A stretch of DNA of 64,000 nucleotides from Sabellastarte sp. h YS-2021 (Eukaryota; Annelida; Polychaeta; Sabellida; Sabellidae). Positions 46,846-59,190 of this stretch are shown here, piece after piece. The translations under genes and the position numbers were made by a program. The notes below the pieces were generated by a model that was not told the DNA's origin, did no database searches, and saw only the letters and a program-made list of their open reading frames with translations. The first letter of the stretch is position 1; every line of letters begins with the position of its first letter. Location of the stretch: contig OZ024932.1 in NCBI GenBank assembly GCA_964017235.1, positions 80,169,451-80,233,450 on the forward strand, in the 5' to 3' direction.

Positions 46846-48419
46846 TTTTGTGGCTCATGCTAGTAGACCAAAACCACTTTCGGCATTGTTCAATGTAGAT
46901 TCTTGACCATCTAGTACAGTCTATTTTTTCTATCCCCACAACCACTTGTAATTATAGGACTTCATGAATTGTAAGCCTCGGCAATCTCAAAATCTACCAC
47001 ACAATTTTTTACAAATGTGGAATTGGCACAGTGTTTCGTTACCATTAGCATATGGTTGACACTAATTGGCCAAATATTTTCAGAACATAGACTTGCTCTA
47101 AGTCTTTATATTTCTATTGTCAACCCAAAAAAAAGATTTGGAATCAAACACACTCATTTGTAAATTTACGCTTTTTTGCTTTCTGTTTTGGAGTAAAAAT
47201 CTACATTTTCTGAACACAGTATATTTAAATGTATCTGTTTGCTGGGCCTTTTTAAACTACCTTTTCTTTTTTCACTTTTACCACTTAGTAAAGTAAATAT
47301 AAATATATATTATGAACATGGTCCCCTGTGGCAAACTGACATAATAAGCCCCTTTTACACTTGCCCTGGTCATACCAACTTCTCCAAACAATATCTTCTT
47401 GACCTTTTCAACTTTCAGTGAAAAACGCAAATGAACATTTGTGTACCAATGTGTCATTTTAGGCATTTTTGCTGCACATTTCCCTGGCGAATTTACATAA
47501 AACAGATTCAGACAGCTAGTTTATGGTTACCGAAGATAAGTTGTGGGTATATGCACACTGGGTATTATTGACAAAAGTACTAAGTTGTCGTTATAGTTTT
47601 TTGTATAGACATAGTTCACTGAGCAAATATCAAGAACAGAACTCAAAGAGGAGAAGGGAAATTCCATTTCAGAGAGATTTAATATGTCTCTTGTGTTTAT
47701 TTAAGAATATGTCTGCAATGACCCTTTTGCTTCTTCCATATTTTGGTAGCTAGAAGTTTGTTTCATGTTTAAATACAGTATTACATTGAAAAACCTCTTG
47801 TCTGTAGAAAGTATGGATAAGTTTTAATTTTGTGTGAACAAATCTGTGAATTTAGGTAGGTGGAACCAAGCTGAGCCTTCAGCAAAGAAACAGATTTTCG
47901 AATAAATGTATTTCTACAGATATTCATTTAGACTGGGATCGGTGTGATTCCAAAACTGGGAAAAACAATATCTATGTTTGAACTGATGACATCCAACTAA
48001 CTCTACCATGAAAGAGAGATGCAACATGGGATAAACCAAAAGTAATGTAGGTAATCAACAGTTTTAGCAAGAAAATTACCACTTGATATAATTTGCTATT
48101 AATATTTCCTAAGACCAGAAGTACGTGCATATAGATATGTATATATATAGAGAGAGAGATAGATAGCTTTGATGAAATCTGAAGTATTGTAAAATTTATT
48201 TGACCCAAGAAAAGGACCGAGAACACTTTGTATAAAGTCAACATGAAAGGTAACTGGTTCAACAGTCACTTTTTATCAAACACAGGATATTGCCTTTGTT
48301 TTTAGTTAACTGAATATTGAAGAGACAGAAATTAAGAGTTGAGTACAACAGGACAGGTTATAAGGTCTCTTTGAATAGCTACTGGCATACTGAAACAGGC
48401 TATTAGCATTCCCCAGATA
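46846..48419. other. Intergenic, nothing recognised
   Basis: Contains a short TA/GA microsatellite near 48138-48168 and no supported gene. Confidence 0.35.
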
Positions 48420-48800
48420 TTGTCACATTTAAGTCTTAATAGCCTAGTAGTCAGCATGTTGGAGTGAAGGTGTTTTATTTTTATATTCTGTATTTATACC
48501 CAGTGCAGTATTTCCCTTACTGCTGCACGTAAAGCACTATTCGACCGATCCTGACTGCTCAAGTGCAACCCAAGCTCTCTAGTAACTGACATTCTTCTAA
48601 GGGAAAGACAAAGTCTTAGGGATGATGATTTATCATTATCTTTGAATTCTTTAAGCATGCCACTGGGGAAAGGGCCCAGTGTAGGAGGACCGCCATGTTA
48701 AGTGGTCATCCAAAATACTATGTATCTGCTTGTATCTGGGCTCGACCCCAGGCCCTTTTTGTGTTCATCAGTCAGTGTGCTACCCACAGAGATGTGGCAG
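48420..48800 (-). repeat. tRNA-derived SINE, minus strand
   Basis: The minus strand reads TGGGTAGCACACTGACTGAT (A box) and GGGGTCGAGCCCAG (B box) near 48745-48785. The body extends left to about 48420. A piece of the body (48545-48600) resembles 20040-20110. Confidence 0.6.
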
Positions 48801-50758
48801 AGATGTGTTAGACAAATCGTGCTGAAAGTAGAAGGTAGTAGTAGTGGGTAGCAGTGTTAGCATCCCATCCAGGAGTATAAATAATTGAAAATGTTCCTTG
48901 GTAAATATGCAACGCTACTGGCATACTATTTAGTGGGAGAAGTAATACTCTGTGTTGCTGCATGGCCATAAATCGTGAAATAAACACTGATCTGGAAACT
49001 GAGCCTACCGCTTAAAGAGCCTGTAGCACCAAATTTAACATACCACTTTTTTAGTTGTATATAAAGTACATAACCACACAAAGACATTTACACTTCTCCC
49101 AGTTGCACCACGCCAATGTTTATGCCACTATTTTAACTTTTATCACTCAAATTTCCCTCCCTCTTGGAAGAAAAACACTCAAGGCCAGCAGTCCAAAGCT
49201 TGTGTGTACTATGTCACACAATTGCAGAAATTTCCACTTGCACAAAAACACACAATAAAGACTACAGTATTCTTGTACTTATTTCCTCATGTTTAAAATC
49301 TAATTATGTCTCCTGGTGTTGAAAATTGTATACATTAATCATGCACAGATTCAGAAATTGGTACTAGTGAAAATAAATCAAATTTTAGTGATGATAACAG
49401 TAGTAATCATAAAGGAGGCATTGTGCTTTTGTAAATCTGAACCCTTTCTCTCTGATGATGGCAGTATTACTGAAAATGAAGTTGTGAATATAAATAATAT
49501 CAGTGGTTCTTATGTCAATAATATTTAGATTACAAAATACTGAATGTAATATAAATTCACCTCAAAGTTAACATGATTATTTTGATTCTTTCCATATACA
49601 AAGTCATAAGGGCTAATAATTTGAAACCTGGGTTTGTACATGGCAGTTTTTAAAATTGTAATGTTTTGCTCAATATAATTTCTTTCCTTTAATGTTTAGA
49701 ATAATAATAATTACATAGATGGCACCATTGCTATTTATAACAAAAAAAAACAAATAAATAAACAAAATATAGTTTTATAAATAATCCTTGCAATTTATGT
49801 ATCTCTTAGTTTTTATGAAACATCACTTCAAAGCTTGGTTTTGCTGTTTTTTGTGTAAAGTTTTAAAAACTCTATTTGCTCATAAAACTTGTGTATATTA
49901 TACCAGAAACATGAGAATTTCTGACATCAAAATTCAAACCATGGCTAGGTATGTTTTAGCTAAACTACCATAGTTGACTTGACAAAAATAAATATTGCAT
50001 TAGATAAACAAAAAAGATGGCATAATTATAATTCTTTAAAGTAAACTAAAATCTGGACCTCCAATTTGATTTAGCTGAGGATTATTCTGTCATAATTTAA
50101 ATTCTGAATGAATCCTATTCATAATGCATGTGGACAAAATGTTTTTGAATACTGTAAATTTAAGTTTTATCAACAGAATTATGAATTCTGTCTAAATTCT
50201 GCTGACTGAACTTGATATTCTTCTTAACCAAATTCTGCCATAAGAATTGAAGTTCTGTCATGACATTTTCATATGATATACAAATGTGTGCAAACTCGTA
50301 GAAGTTGATTTTCTTGTAATTACAGCATTTAATATGAATTGTTTACAAAATATAAACATAATCAAATATTGAAACATGTTATTATTGACTATATTTGATT
50401 GGAAAGTCAAATGAAAAGCTATATACATACTTTAATGTAAGTATTATTTAATAAATTAATATCAAGTTACTCCTGGAATATTTCATGTCCATTGTCACTA
50501 TTTTTCAAGAAACACAAACTATAAACAAAACTTTTATTGTGTACTTGTATTTGTATTTTTTTCCTGTAGATGGGTTTCCAATTTATAAAAGGTGCAAGAA
50601 ATACTATCTTTGAGAAATTATTGGCCATTTACTCAAGTAAAATAACTATTTATGTAAATTAAAACAATTTGTGTGCACCAGACAAAATTTTACTGTACAC
50701 TTTATAGTGCAATATTACTAGGATATACAGTGGCCATGAGAAAGCAATCCATTCTCAT
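48801..50758. other. AT-rich intergenic, nothing recognised
   Basis: Several short open frames carry no domain. No repeat was identified with confidence. Confidence 0.35.
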
Positions 50759-51383
50759 ACATCACAGCATTCTGCTAATATGGCTGTTTATGTTTGAAAG
50801 CTGTGGGGAGGGAGCTGCATAAAAAGTGAAATATATCCCTTATAACATGTCAGTTTTCAAAATGTTGTATGTAGGTGCTCTGTTTATGTGTTTTTTTCAA
50901 CTGGTTGTGTTAAGTTGTGTTGAGGGTGCTACAGGCTCTTTAATTCCCCCAAATGCCTTATTAAGGTTCTTACCCTGACTGTAATAGGGTTAGTGTACTC
51001 TTACTCCTAAAACTAGATTTGGTCCGCGGGATCATGTGTGTGTACATATTGTATGAAGTACAATGTGTGTACATGTACATCACAGCATTCTGCTAATATG
51101 GCTGTTTATGTTTGAAAGCTATGGGGAGGGAGCTGCATAAAAAGTGAAATATATCCCTTATAACAAGTCAGTTTTCAAAATGTTGTATGTAGGTGCTCTG
51201 TTTATGTGTTTTTTCAACTGGTTGTGTTAAGTTGTGTTGAGGGTGCTACAGGCTCTTTAATTCCCCCAAATGCCTTATTAAGGTTCTTACCCTGACTGTA
51301 ATAGGGTTAGTGTACTCCTACTCCTCAAACTAGATTTGGTCCGAGGGATCATGTGTGTGTACATATTGTATGAAGTACAATGT
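50759..51383. repeat. Recent tandem duplication, two units of about 318 and 307 bp
   Basis: 50759-51076 and 51077-51383 are almost identical over their length (start ACATCACAGCATTCTGCTAA, end TATTGTATGAAGTACAATGT), with a handful of substitutions and single-base indels. The junction carries an ACATGTACAT phrase. The high identity indicates a recent event. Confidence 0.92.
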
Positions 51384-51637
51384 ACAAGTACGTTTGATGA
51401 CGATTGTGGCTCCATATATCCTAGAATTGTTTTATTTATGCAAGCCATACAGGGTGTTTACGTACATGTGTAATTGTGTATGTACACCAGGCAATCCACA
51501 CATGACCTAATATGTCACCAGTGGAACATGTAATTATGTGTACATATACTAATTTATCGTTCCAGAAGTGAAACAAAACAAGAACACCCAGAGAGTCCAT
51601 GCCCTCATCAATGCCCAATACCTTCAGTATTGCTTGA

Positions 51638-52012
51638 ACACACAAATTTATAAATTTACCAACACCAGTACTGCAAACTTGTGAAATTAGCAATATCATC
51701 TACCTTATTGAGTGCACTCTGTTTGGCAAACAGTACATTAGAGAAAAATGTAGACCCTTTAGAAATAGGATGTATGAATATATAGCAACCCTGAAAGGGC
51801 AAAAAAGCCCAGTCACCCCAGTCTCCAAACACTTCCACTTAGAAAATCATTCTCACAAACATATGAGATTTAGTGTAATTGAATGCTTGGGAGCTCAAAT
51901 CAACTCAGATATTAGCACTTCATTACCATACCTATTCTCAAAAAGACAGAAACACAAGAGATTAGAAGTTATCTTTTCAAGACTAGATCTCAAGTCATTT
52001 TTTTTCTTTTAA
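51638..52012 (+). pseudogene. Penelope-like element: GIY-YIG endonuclease C-terminus
   Basis: An open frame of 124 codons without a start reads TCEISNIIYLIECTLFGKQY and then IREKCRPFRNRMYEYIATLK, followed by SKHFHLENHSHKHMRFSVIE. This is the GIY-YIG endonuclease tail of Penelope retroelements, which cuts the target for priming. The usual Tyr-Ile-Gly reads YIR here, a change at a structural glycine. Reverse transcriptase is missing upstream. It lies just before the first exon of the plus-strand secreted gene. Confidence 0.78.
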
Positions 52013-52294
52013 GCCAAATATTTTTAATATAATTTGCCACAATTTTATCATGGTATATGGGAATTCAGTGAGTAATTTTTAAATTTAGGACACCAAGTAG
52101 TTATTTTTACTACAAAAAAAATGTTGTGTTCCTTTTTGAGCAATTTACAAGTACATAAAAAGTGAATCATCAATCAAATCTTCACGAAGTACTTTGCAGA
52201 ATCTTTTTTTCCAATGGATTCTGATAATATCCATTAGTTTCAATGGTCAAGAAGAAGAACATTGAGGAAGTAAAGAGGTTGTGTTTGAGTAGTT

Positions 52295-55200
52295 ATGTTT
52301 GCTTTTATGTGTGAGGTTGTATTTATATCTATTTTAAGTTTTACATAATATCTTACATTAAGCATTGAAGGTATTTTGTCAGACCATTTCAGATATAAAA
52401 GAGTAATTATATACAACCATATGTAGCCATATAAGAAGAGATTTTAACACTGATATGGTGTATTCCAGCTATCACTCTGGCCTGTATCCTGGTTATGGTT
52501 TCTTCAGTGCAAGTTTCACTCGCCAGGAGGAGGCACTTGAGACGTGAAAGGGATGAGAACTTGGAAATGCTGTACTTGGACCTACTTATGAAAACGCATC
52601 GTGCTTACACCAGATATGTAAGTAGCTGTGAAATGTTAAGGTATTGTCCCACTGATCCGTCTGTGCACTGCAGTTTGGACCATATGAAAGCATAGAACTC
52701 AGACTCTTGATGTTATGAATTTCGAAACATTTTGGAGAATTTTTCAAATGTTTGAACGGTGCAAAATACAGTGTATTTGAGGCGGAGAATATCAAATTTT
52801 TCATTTTTATGACATTTTCAATCATGTACATCCCCTATGACTCCAATCAAACTGATAAGTGAGGATGCCCCTATACATATAAATAAAAAATAAAGAATAA
52901 AATAGTAACTGTTTACAAATTATTTCAACATATTTGTCGTTTGATTCATAATTTTCCGTAGGTTTTGAGGGCTTAAAAGCCGCGTTCTGTGTAAATGCGA
53001 CAATTTGATTGGCTAGGAGAGCTGTGTTTATAAGATGGTGTAAATCTGAGTATTTGATTGGCTCGAGGCTTCAGAAACATGGACAGACTTTCAGATTTAT
53101 TATCGCCGCCAAGAAACATATATAGTATGTGATGGTCAGATTCTCTTTGTTACTTTGAAATCGTTTGGTTTTGAAGCATGTTGATCAGTCGGTTTGTTAC
53201 CTCCGCCAAGGAGGTTATGTTTTTGCCTGCGTTTGTTTGTGGGTTTGTGACTTTGTGAGTTTGTTTGTGAAAAAGATAACTCAAAAAGTTATGGACAGAT
53301 TTTGATGAAATTTTCAGGATATGCCTGAAAAGGTAAAAGAAAGAAATGATTAAATTTTGGGAGTGATCCGGATCACTATCTGGATCTTCTGGATCCATGA
53401 AATGTACTTTTTAAATACAGAGAACTCAAAAAGTTATGGGCGGATTTTGATGAAATTTTCAGGATATGTGGTCCCTTGGCGGAGGTCTGCACTCCCCGAG
53501 TGCTCTTGTTATTACTTTGAAATCTTTCAGATTCGAAGTATATGGGTCAGTCACTTTGTTTGTATGTATGTTTGTTAGCATGTTCTAGTCACAATTTTGG
53601 AACTACACTTCTCATTTTTTTCCTATAATGTTGTCATTGGTCAGAATAGAGAAGGACTGAATTTCGACTAAATCAGTAACATTTTAACATAGCTACGAAA
53701 ATTTTAGCTACTCTGAGTAAATGACTTGTACTCTCAAACTATTGTATTTACAGTATTTCTATTAAATATGTTGTTCAAGTACTTATAGCTAGCTGTAGCT
53801 ATAAGATACATAGGTACATAAGGTACATAGTTTGGAGCTCTGTTGCATTAGCTAAGGGAGTAATAGCTACTTTCTGACTTTTCAGTACCTCCCGTAATGA
53901 GTAAAATCACCTAAAACTTTAAAATTATTGCATATACAGAATTTTGTATATGTTATTCAGCTACTTTTGGGTCAGCTACATCATAGTAAAATTTCAGACC
54001 TGTAGCTCATTGCATAGCTGAGTAATAGCTACTTTGAGGTTATCACTGTTGAGTAAATCGCTTGTAACTTTAAAGCTATTACATTTAGAGTAGATTTTTA
54101 AATATGTTATTCACCTACTTTTAGGTCAGGTGTAACATAGTAAAATTGCAGACCTGTAGCTCATTCCATAGCTGAGCAATAGCTCAGGCCAAATTTGGAC
54201 TAAATGCAAAAGAGGTGTAGTTGGAATCTTGTAATGCAGCAAATTATCAGTAGATATCAGCAAGATTTCGAAGTTACCACTCAGCCACGGCTTAGTGCTC
54301 GTTTGTTTGTTTGTGCACAGGTTTACATCAAATGTTCGCACCCAACAAATTTTGCATCCAGAGGCGAGATTCATGAACAATACTTTAAAAAGTTAACTTA
54401 GATGTAAGTAAGGGAAGGTTTTTCACGCATATTTTTCTTAGATCAGTAATCCCCATCAAGAGATAAAAATGTTCGTGAATATGGTTTCACACTTTCTTAC
54501 TTGAAATCGAAGTAATCATCAAAATCTTAGTTAGGAATGGTGTAAGTATTGTTCATGAATATAACCCCAGGATATAAAGAAAATATTTTTTCTGTCTCTT
54601 CAGTCAAAAGCAACAGCGCAGGTGTTGAGCCTTGGTGGAGTTATATGGTCTCTGAGTGTTCTTATTAATATCTGTAATACACGAGTTCAATTTTCAAACA
54701 ACCAATGTTTCCTCATTAATTACAAAGCACAACGTGCTTTCCTTTTAACATTTAAGTTGCTGTATTCTCTACAGTGTCAGAGTTTCTTCAGTAATACTGA
54801 TGATGACACAGCCATGGCCTGGTGTGACAGAGTATCAAGTGAAAACTATCAAACTGTAGGCCTCAACAGTTCCTCCAGTGAAGACACTTCTGTCCCCACA
54901 GAATTTGTGAGTATCACTTACATCATCCACTTGCTTCATGACGTTTTTTAAACACCTGATACTTGATTTTAGCCAGTCTCTAATAGCAGGAAGACAATTT
55001 TCAATATCAGTACATTTACATACTATCATTTTTCTTCTATATGTACCAAAATGTTAACCAAAAGCCTAAATCTTATCCCCAAACACTAAAATAAATCATT
55101 AACTACTCTTAACTCGTGAAAACTTAACATAAATTGGAACACTGTCAATTATTGCATCTAACAGTCAATTTTAAAGGTTGACAAGACAAATATTTATAAA

Positions 55201-56465
55201 CGCAGAAGGTAGTTTATGCTAAGGAAGTGACGTCATTCATTCCCAAAGATAAACCAAACTGCTTTTATTCCTCGCAATAACTTAGCACATGCCTAAACTT
55301 TGCACACAACAGAATAATATGATTAGTTGTCATCCCCAAGACTTCACCTTACATGGTAGGTTACATTCCTGGAAATGTAACAGTGTTACTAATGTTCACC
55401 AAATGCTGATTAATATTCTGCGTTCCCTTTTTGTGCCAAGTTGGGGTGTGTTCCAAGTTACAATGTTAAACCCTATGCATTGATTTATCATGTTGGATCT
55501 TTTCATACATTCTACATATACTACAATTCCAGATGGAAAAACTGAAAGTGGTACAACAGAGAACCAAGCACTTGGAACACATAGCTGGGTCTGTGGTGAC
55601 AGTTGGTGTGAGTTCTGCAGTGGTAGAGGACTGTGTTGCCACAGATACACCCCTATGTTCAATGGCATGTAGACCTGAAAGAACAGCCCAGGAAAGGCTC
55701 TTCTCTCAACTCAACAAATTCATCTACACCGGTCTGATTGATTTGACAGATCTGATCTCCTACAGAGTGAGTAGAGTGACAGGTTTAGCAAAATAGCATT
55801 GGGAAGGCTGACTACTTTTAAAGGACATTAAAGAATGGATTTCAATTACACCAATTTCCTTAAATTAATTAAGAAAGCCGATGAAAGTAACATTATAGTA
55901 CTCAATATACTCAGAATTTAAATTGTTTTCACAAGTCACACCCAACCAAAAATATAAAATAAAGATAAATCGATTGTTTAAGAATAGACTGAAACACATA
56001 CCCATATAATCCAGATAAACCTCAAGCATTTTATGCTGGACACTTTTGACCAGATATATGAACTTCTATGCTGAGAATCATTGTCGTTTTATCTTCTGTA
56101 ATTATATTACATAGATGCACACTTGTAGAGTTCTTCTCTAGCAACTGTACAGTAGAAATAAATTTCACATTATTTATTATATGTTATGCTTAAAGTTAGA
56201 AATGCAATTGATAAATAGTTCAATTAAGTAAATTTGATAAATTACTTTAATCTTTGATAATGGAAACACCATGTCTTTTATTGTGTTTCAGTATGACATT
56301 CCAAACACAGAACACAATTACAGACCAATCTCCCTCTCTGCAATGGATCAGAAAGATGTGATAGATAAGTACAGTTTAGTGGCCAGTTCATTTCTGTACC
56401 ATCAGCTACTGGATATCTACAGGCTTCTAGCAGGGAATAATGTCTACAATATGTATAGATTATGA
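52295..56465 (+). CDS. Second secreted helical, cytokine-like protein (novel), six exons
   Basis: Proposed exons: 52295-52310, 52469-52617, 54604-54621, 54775-54906, 55533-55766, 56292-56465, all GT-AG, phases 1, 0, 0, 0, 0, giving about 240 aa. The ATG follows an in-frame TGA three codons upstream. The first 5-6 residues join to ITLACILVMVSSVQVS as a signal peptide, then a basic RRRHLRRER segment. Helix-like stretches are DENLEMLYLDLLMKTHRAYT, EKLKVVQQRTKHLEHIAGSV, ERLFSQLNKFIYTGLIDLTD and DVIDKYSLVASSFLYHQLLD. Five cysteines lie in the loops (CQSFF, AWCDR, EDCVATDTPLCSMAC), with one NSS sequon. Length, signal-peptide intron phase and helix-A intron match the minus-strand gene at 8693-22064. 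The last two exons and exon 2 are firm. The 18-base exon is uncertain: the frame also reads through 54604-54906. No family recognised. Confidence 0.66.
53195..53512 (+). repeat. Copy of a widespread invertebrate repeat, in an intron
   Basis: It begins ACCTCCGCCAAGGAGGTTAT and contains AACTCAAAAAGTTATGGACA and TTTTGATGAAATTTTCAGGA twice (53278-53320 and 53426-53465). It closes with GGCGGAGGTCTGCACTCCCC. Start and end share CTCCGCC/GGCGGAG, an inverted end. Similar sequence surrounds it on both sides (TTACTTTGAAATC at 53150 and 53513), as if it inserted into another repeat. Confidence 0.75.
53703..54178 (+). repeat. Three degenerate tandem units of about 150-167 bp
   Basis: Units at about 53703-53861, 53862-54028 and 54029-54178. 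Each has AATAGCTACTTT, a GAGTAAAT phrase, TATGTTATTCA, and CAGACCTGTAGCTCATTGCA then TAGCTGAG. They lie in intron 2 of the plus-strand secreted gene. Confidence 0.75.
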
Positions 56466-56579
56466 ACAAGATCATCTGTTCATATTACAAACATCACCAA
56501 TCCTTTACCAGCTTATGGATCATTTCTAGAGACCAACTTATCCACTGTCAAATGGTCTTCAATGAATGGATGGTGTATA

Positions 56580-56740
56580 TATTAGGCATTTAACCACTTG
56601 TCTTTCACTGTTGTGGTCAGGGGTTTGAACCCAGTACTTGGTTAGCTGTCCTTACATGATCCTTACTGTTAAGACATACAGCATCAGTTCTGGCTTCACG
56701 GAAAACAGTGTTCTTTTTGTCCATCCTTATGTGTGAAGTG
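56580..56740 (+). repeat. tRNA-derived SINE remnant
   Basis: A-box-like GGCATTTAACCACTTGTC and B-box-like GGGGTTTGAACCCAGT, at tRNA spacing. Confidence 0.5.
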
Positions 56741-56859
56741 TTTTACAGATACTAATTACAAACTCTGAATACAAAACACCCATAGAGCACAGACTTCCGA
56801 CAAGGCAGCCAAATATCCCCAAATTGTAATGGATTCTGTCAATACTGTTTTTATTTATT

Positions 56860-57160
56860 ATTATCACGTTGAACTAATCGCAAGCACAAAACCCTAAATC
56901 ATTGAAAATGGGACTTGAAAATTTGGAATTTTTTTTGTATCCAAAGTATGACCCTGATCGTTCCTAGAATTTAATCATTTCTTCCTTTGGTCCTTTGGTC
57001 AGGCTTTACCCACAAAACAATTTACAAAATGATGCATTTATTAGTTTTGGAGTAATCAAAGCTCAGACAAACAAACAGACTAACAAAACGATGCACACCC
57101 CCCCCCCCCCCCCCCCCCCCCGCCAAAAAAAAAATAAAACAAAAAACCTTGGCAGAGGTA
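56860..57160 (+). repeat. Copy of a widespread invertebrate repeat with a poly-C run
   Basis: Order TTCCTTTGGTCAGGCTTTAC, TTAGTTTTGGAGTAATCAAA, CAGACAAACAAACAGACTAA, then 25 C (57098-57122) and CCTTGGCAGAGGTAATTAGG. It is related to 19230-19545 and to 53195-53512 through the GGCAGAGGT end. Confidence 0.75.
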
Positions 57161-58964
57161 ATTAGGTACTTGATAGAGGTTGTTTTTATCCAATACAGTA
57201 CTTTGAATCATAACTGTAAAACTGTAATATCTGTCTGATGGGTATGAAATTAATGCCATTCTAGAACTTAAAAGAATGTAACCACAATACAGATGTGTAT
57301 TTAGGATTCTGTAAGTAGCATTGAGAATATGGTGATGGAGTACTATCCATTAAAATAAATCTGAATTTAATAAAAAAAAATAACAATAAAGGACAGGCGA
57401 ATTTATGACATTCTCAGTGACATTTTTTCTCAGTTCTGTTGTTCAAGTTTTTCAGTCATTGTAATTATATTACTTATTATCCTACAGATAATATAGTTTA
57501 TCTAGTGATCTTTTTAGGACCTTTGTTTTTAGTGACTTATTTCTCCCTGTTCTTTTATTTACATGGATTATATATTTACACAGATTTTATACACATATTT
57601 ATACACATTCTACCTTATGTTTTTGTTTTGAGAAGTTATGACATATATCCAAGTGGAGTTTTCTTAAGACTCCCGAATTCTACAATGTAACAGTATTAGA
57701 GATTAAAGTTTTCAAGACTCAGTAATTAGATGCTTTGAATATTTTTTATAAACTAGTTATGTTTTTGGTAGCTTTGTGTTCGTTTATTGTTGTCAGGGTT
57801 TTTAAAGATTTAAATTCAACAAGTTGTATTAAGTTGTATTTTGTTGTTGTTGTTTTGTGGTTCAAGTTTTCAGGAATTAAAGTCAGTTATGTCATTGAAT
57901 AGTTTAGATCTCATATTTTCAAATAACATTTTATATACACGGGTGTTATAATAAAATATTTGCAAATTGATTGAGTACATTGTGATTCTGGTAAGTGCCA
58001 GGGGTTTGTAATTATGTACTCACTCAAGCTTAAACACATTTTCAGTTTTGTCAGTTTTAACACAATTTTGCAGTTACCCTATAAATCCAGAGTACTAATA
58101 CTTTCAACACCCAGTATTAACTTAAGTATATGCGATTGCAACCTTATAATGAGTAGTTGGAAGTACTTTTTTTTTTTAAATTGGATTTAATTCGGTATTT
58201 AGATTTTTTTAAATAAATGCGTGAAAAGGTATCCTGTTACATCATAACTCAACATGAATTCCTTGAAATTTTACAGATAATAAGAAAAGTTTTCACAACA
58301 ATAACTGTTAATATTTTAATTGAGATATTACTTTTATAAACTGAAAGCTGATGTTATTATGCTTCAATAAAAGTGATAACATACATATCTATTGGAGGAC
58401 ATTTTAAGTCTGTTTATAGTGTACTGTATGAAATATGCCTCTATTTCTTTACTTAATGTTTTGTTATTTATACATTCAATGTACTTATGTTTTAAAGTCA
58501 TTCATCCGCGAGTCCTATTGTGTTTATGTTAATAAAATGTTTTTATTTTTGCCTTATTGTCTGTGTTTGGTCCACTTTTATCAGCAGTCTCCATAGCTCG
58601 CTTATGAATGAGTCCAATGTTGTCTGTTTACATAACACTTTACACGTTTTCTGAAAGCTTACTTCCTACATATCCGGGTCACTTGAAGGAAAAGCATGAT
58701 CATTTCCATACCTCTACAGGAGTTTATCCAACCCTCGATATTTACTTAGAAGTGTTTGTTTATGATTCATATGTTTCTGACAGGAGAAAGTTCTATTTAG
58801 ATTCAACCAATACACTTTCATATATTTTGTATGTCGTGATAAAAATATTAAAGATTAAAACTTTTAATATTACTACTTTATTATCTTTCTCGATATAAGA
58901 GTTATTTCAGTGGAACCCAGTAATGTTTTTATACAAGGGAGGACCACCATGGCAGATGACTCTT
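57161..58964. other. AT-rich intergenic, nothing recognised
   Basis: Short open frames (57439-57690, 58608-58898) are T-rich and lack any domain, so they are not called. A (TTG)n stretch lies near 57843-57857. Confidence 0.4.
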
Positions 58965-59190
58965 TGCATTGTTACGAGGTCCTCGGGGGCCTAGCAGTTA
59001 GAAAGTTTGGCATCTAATCAGACAGTCAGCTCTGTGGGTTTGAGTCCACACGTGATAGTGCTGAGAACCTGTCCCAATATGACTCTGGCTGTTGAACGGA
59101 ACATAAACCACAATTTTGACTTTGCATTTTACATTGGAGGGTCATAAATGCTATATGGCTCTCTAGAGTTGTTATTGCCCGCCCTTAAGC
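58965..59190 (+). repeat. tRNA-derived SINE
   Basis: The tRNA-like head GGCCTAGCAGTTAGAAAGTT is followed by a B box GTGGGTTTGAGTCCACACGT, then a body with CCAATATGACTCTGGCTGTT and GAACGGAACATAAACCACAA. Confidence 0.65.

Noticed and set aside
57439-57690. 83-codon frame rich in aromatic and hydrophobic residues
   Set aside because: T-rich DNA gives such frames by composition; no domain, homologue or splice context.
58965-59060. True tRNA gene
   Set aside because: Box A and B are present, but no convincing acceptor stem pairing, and a SINE body follows.
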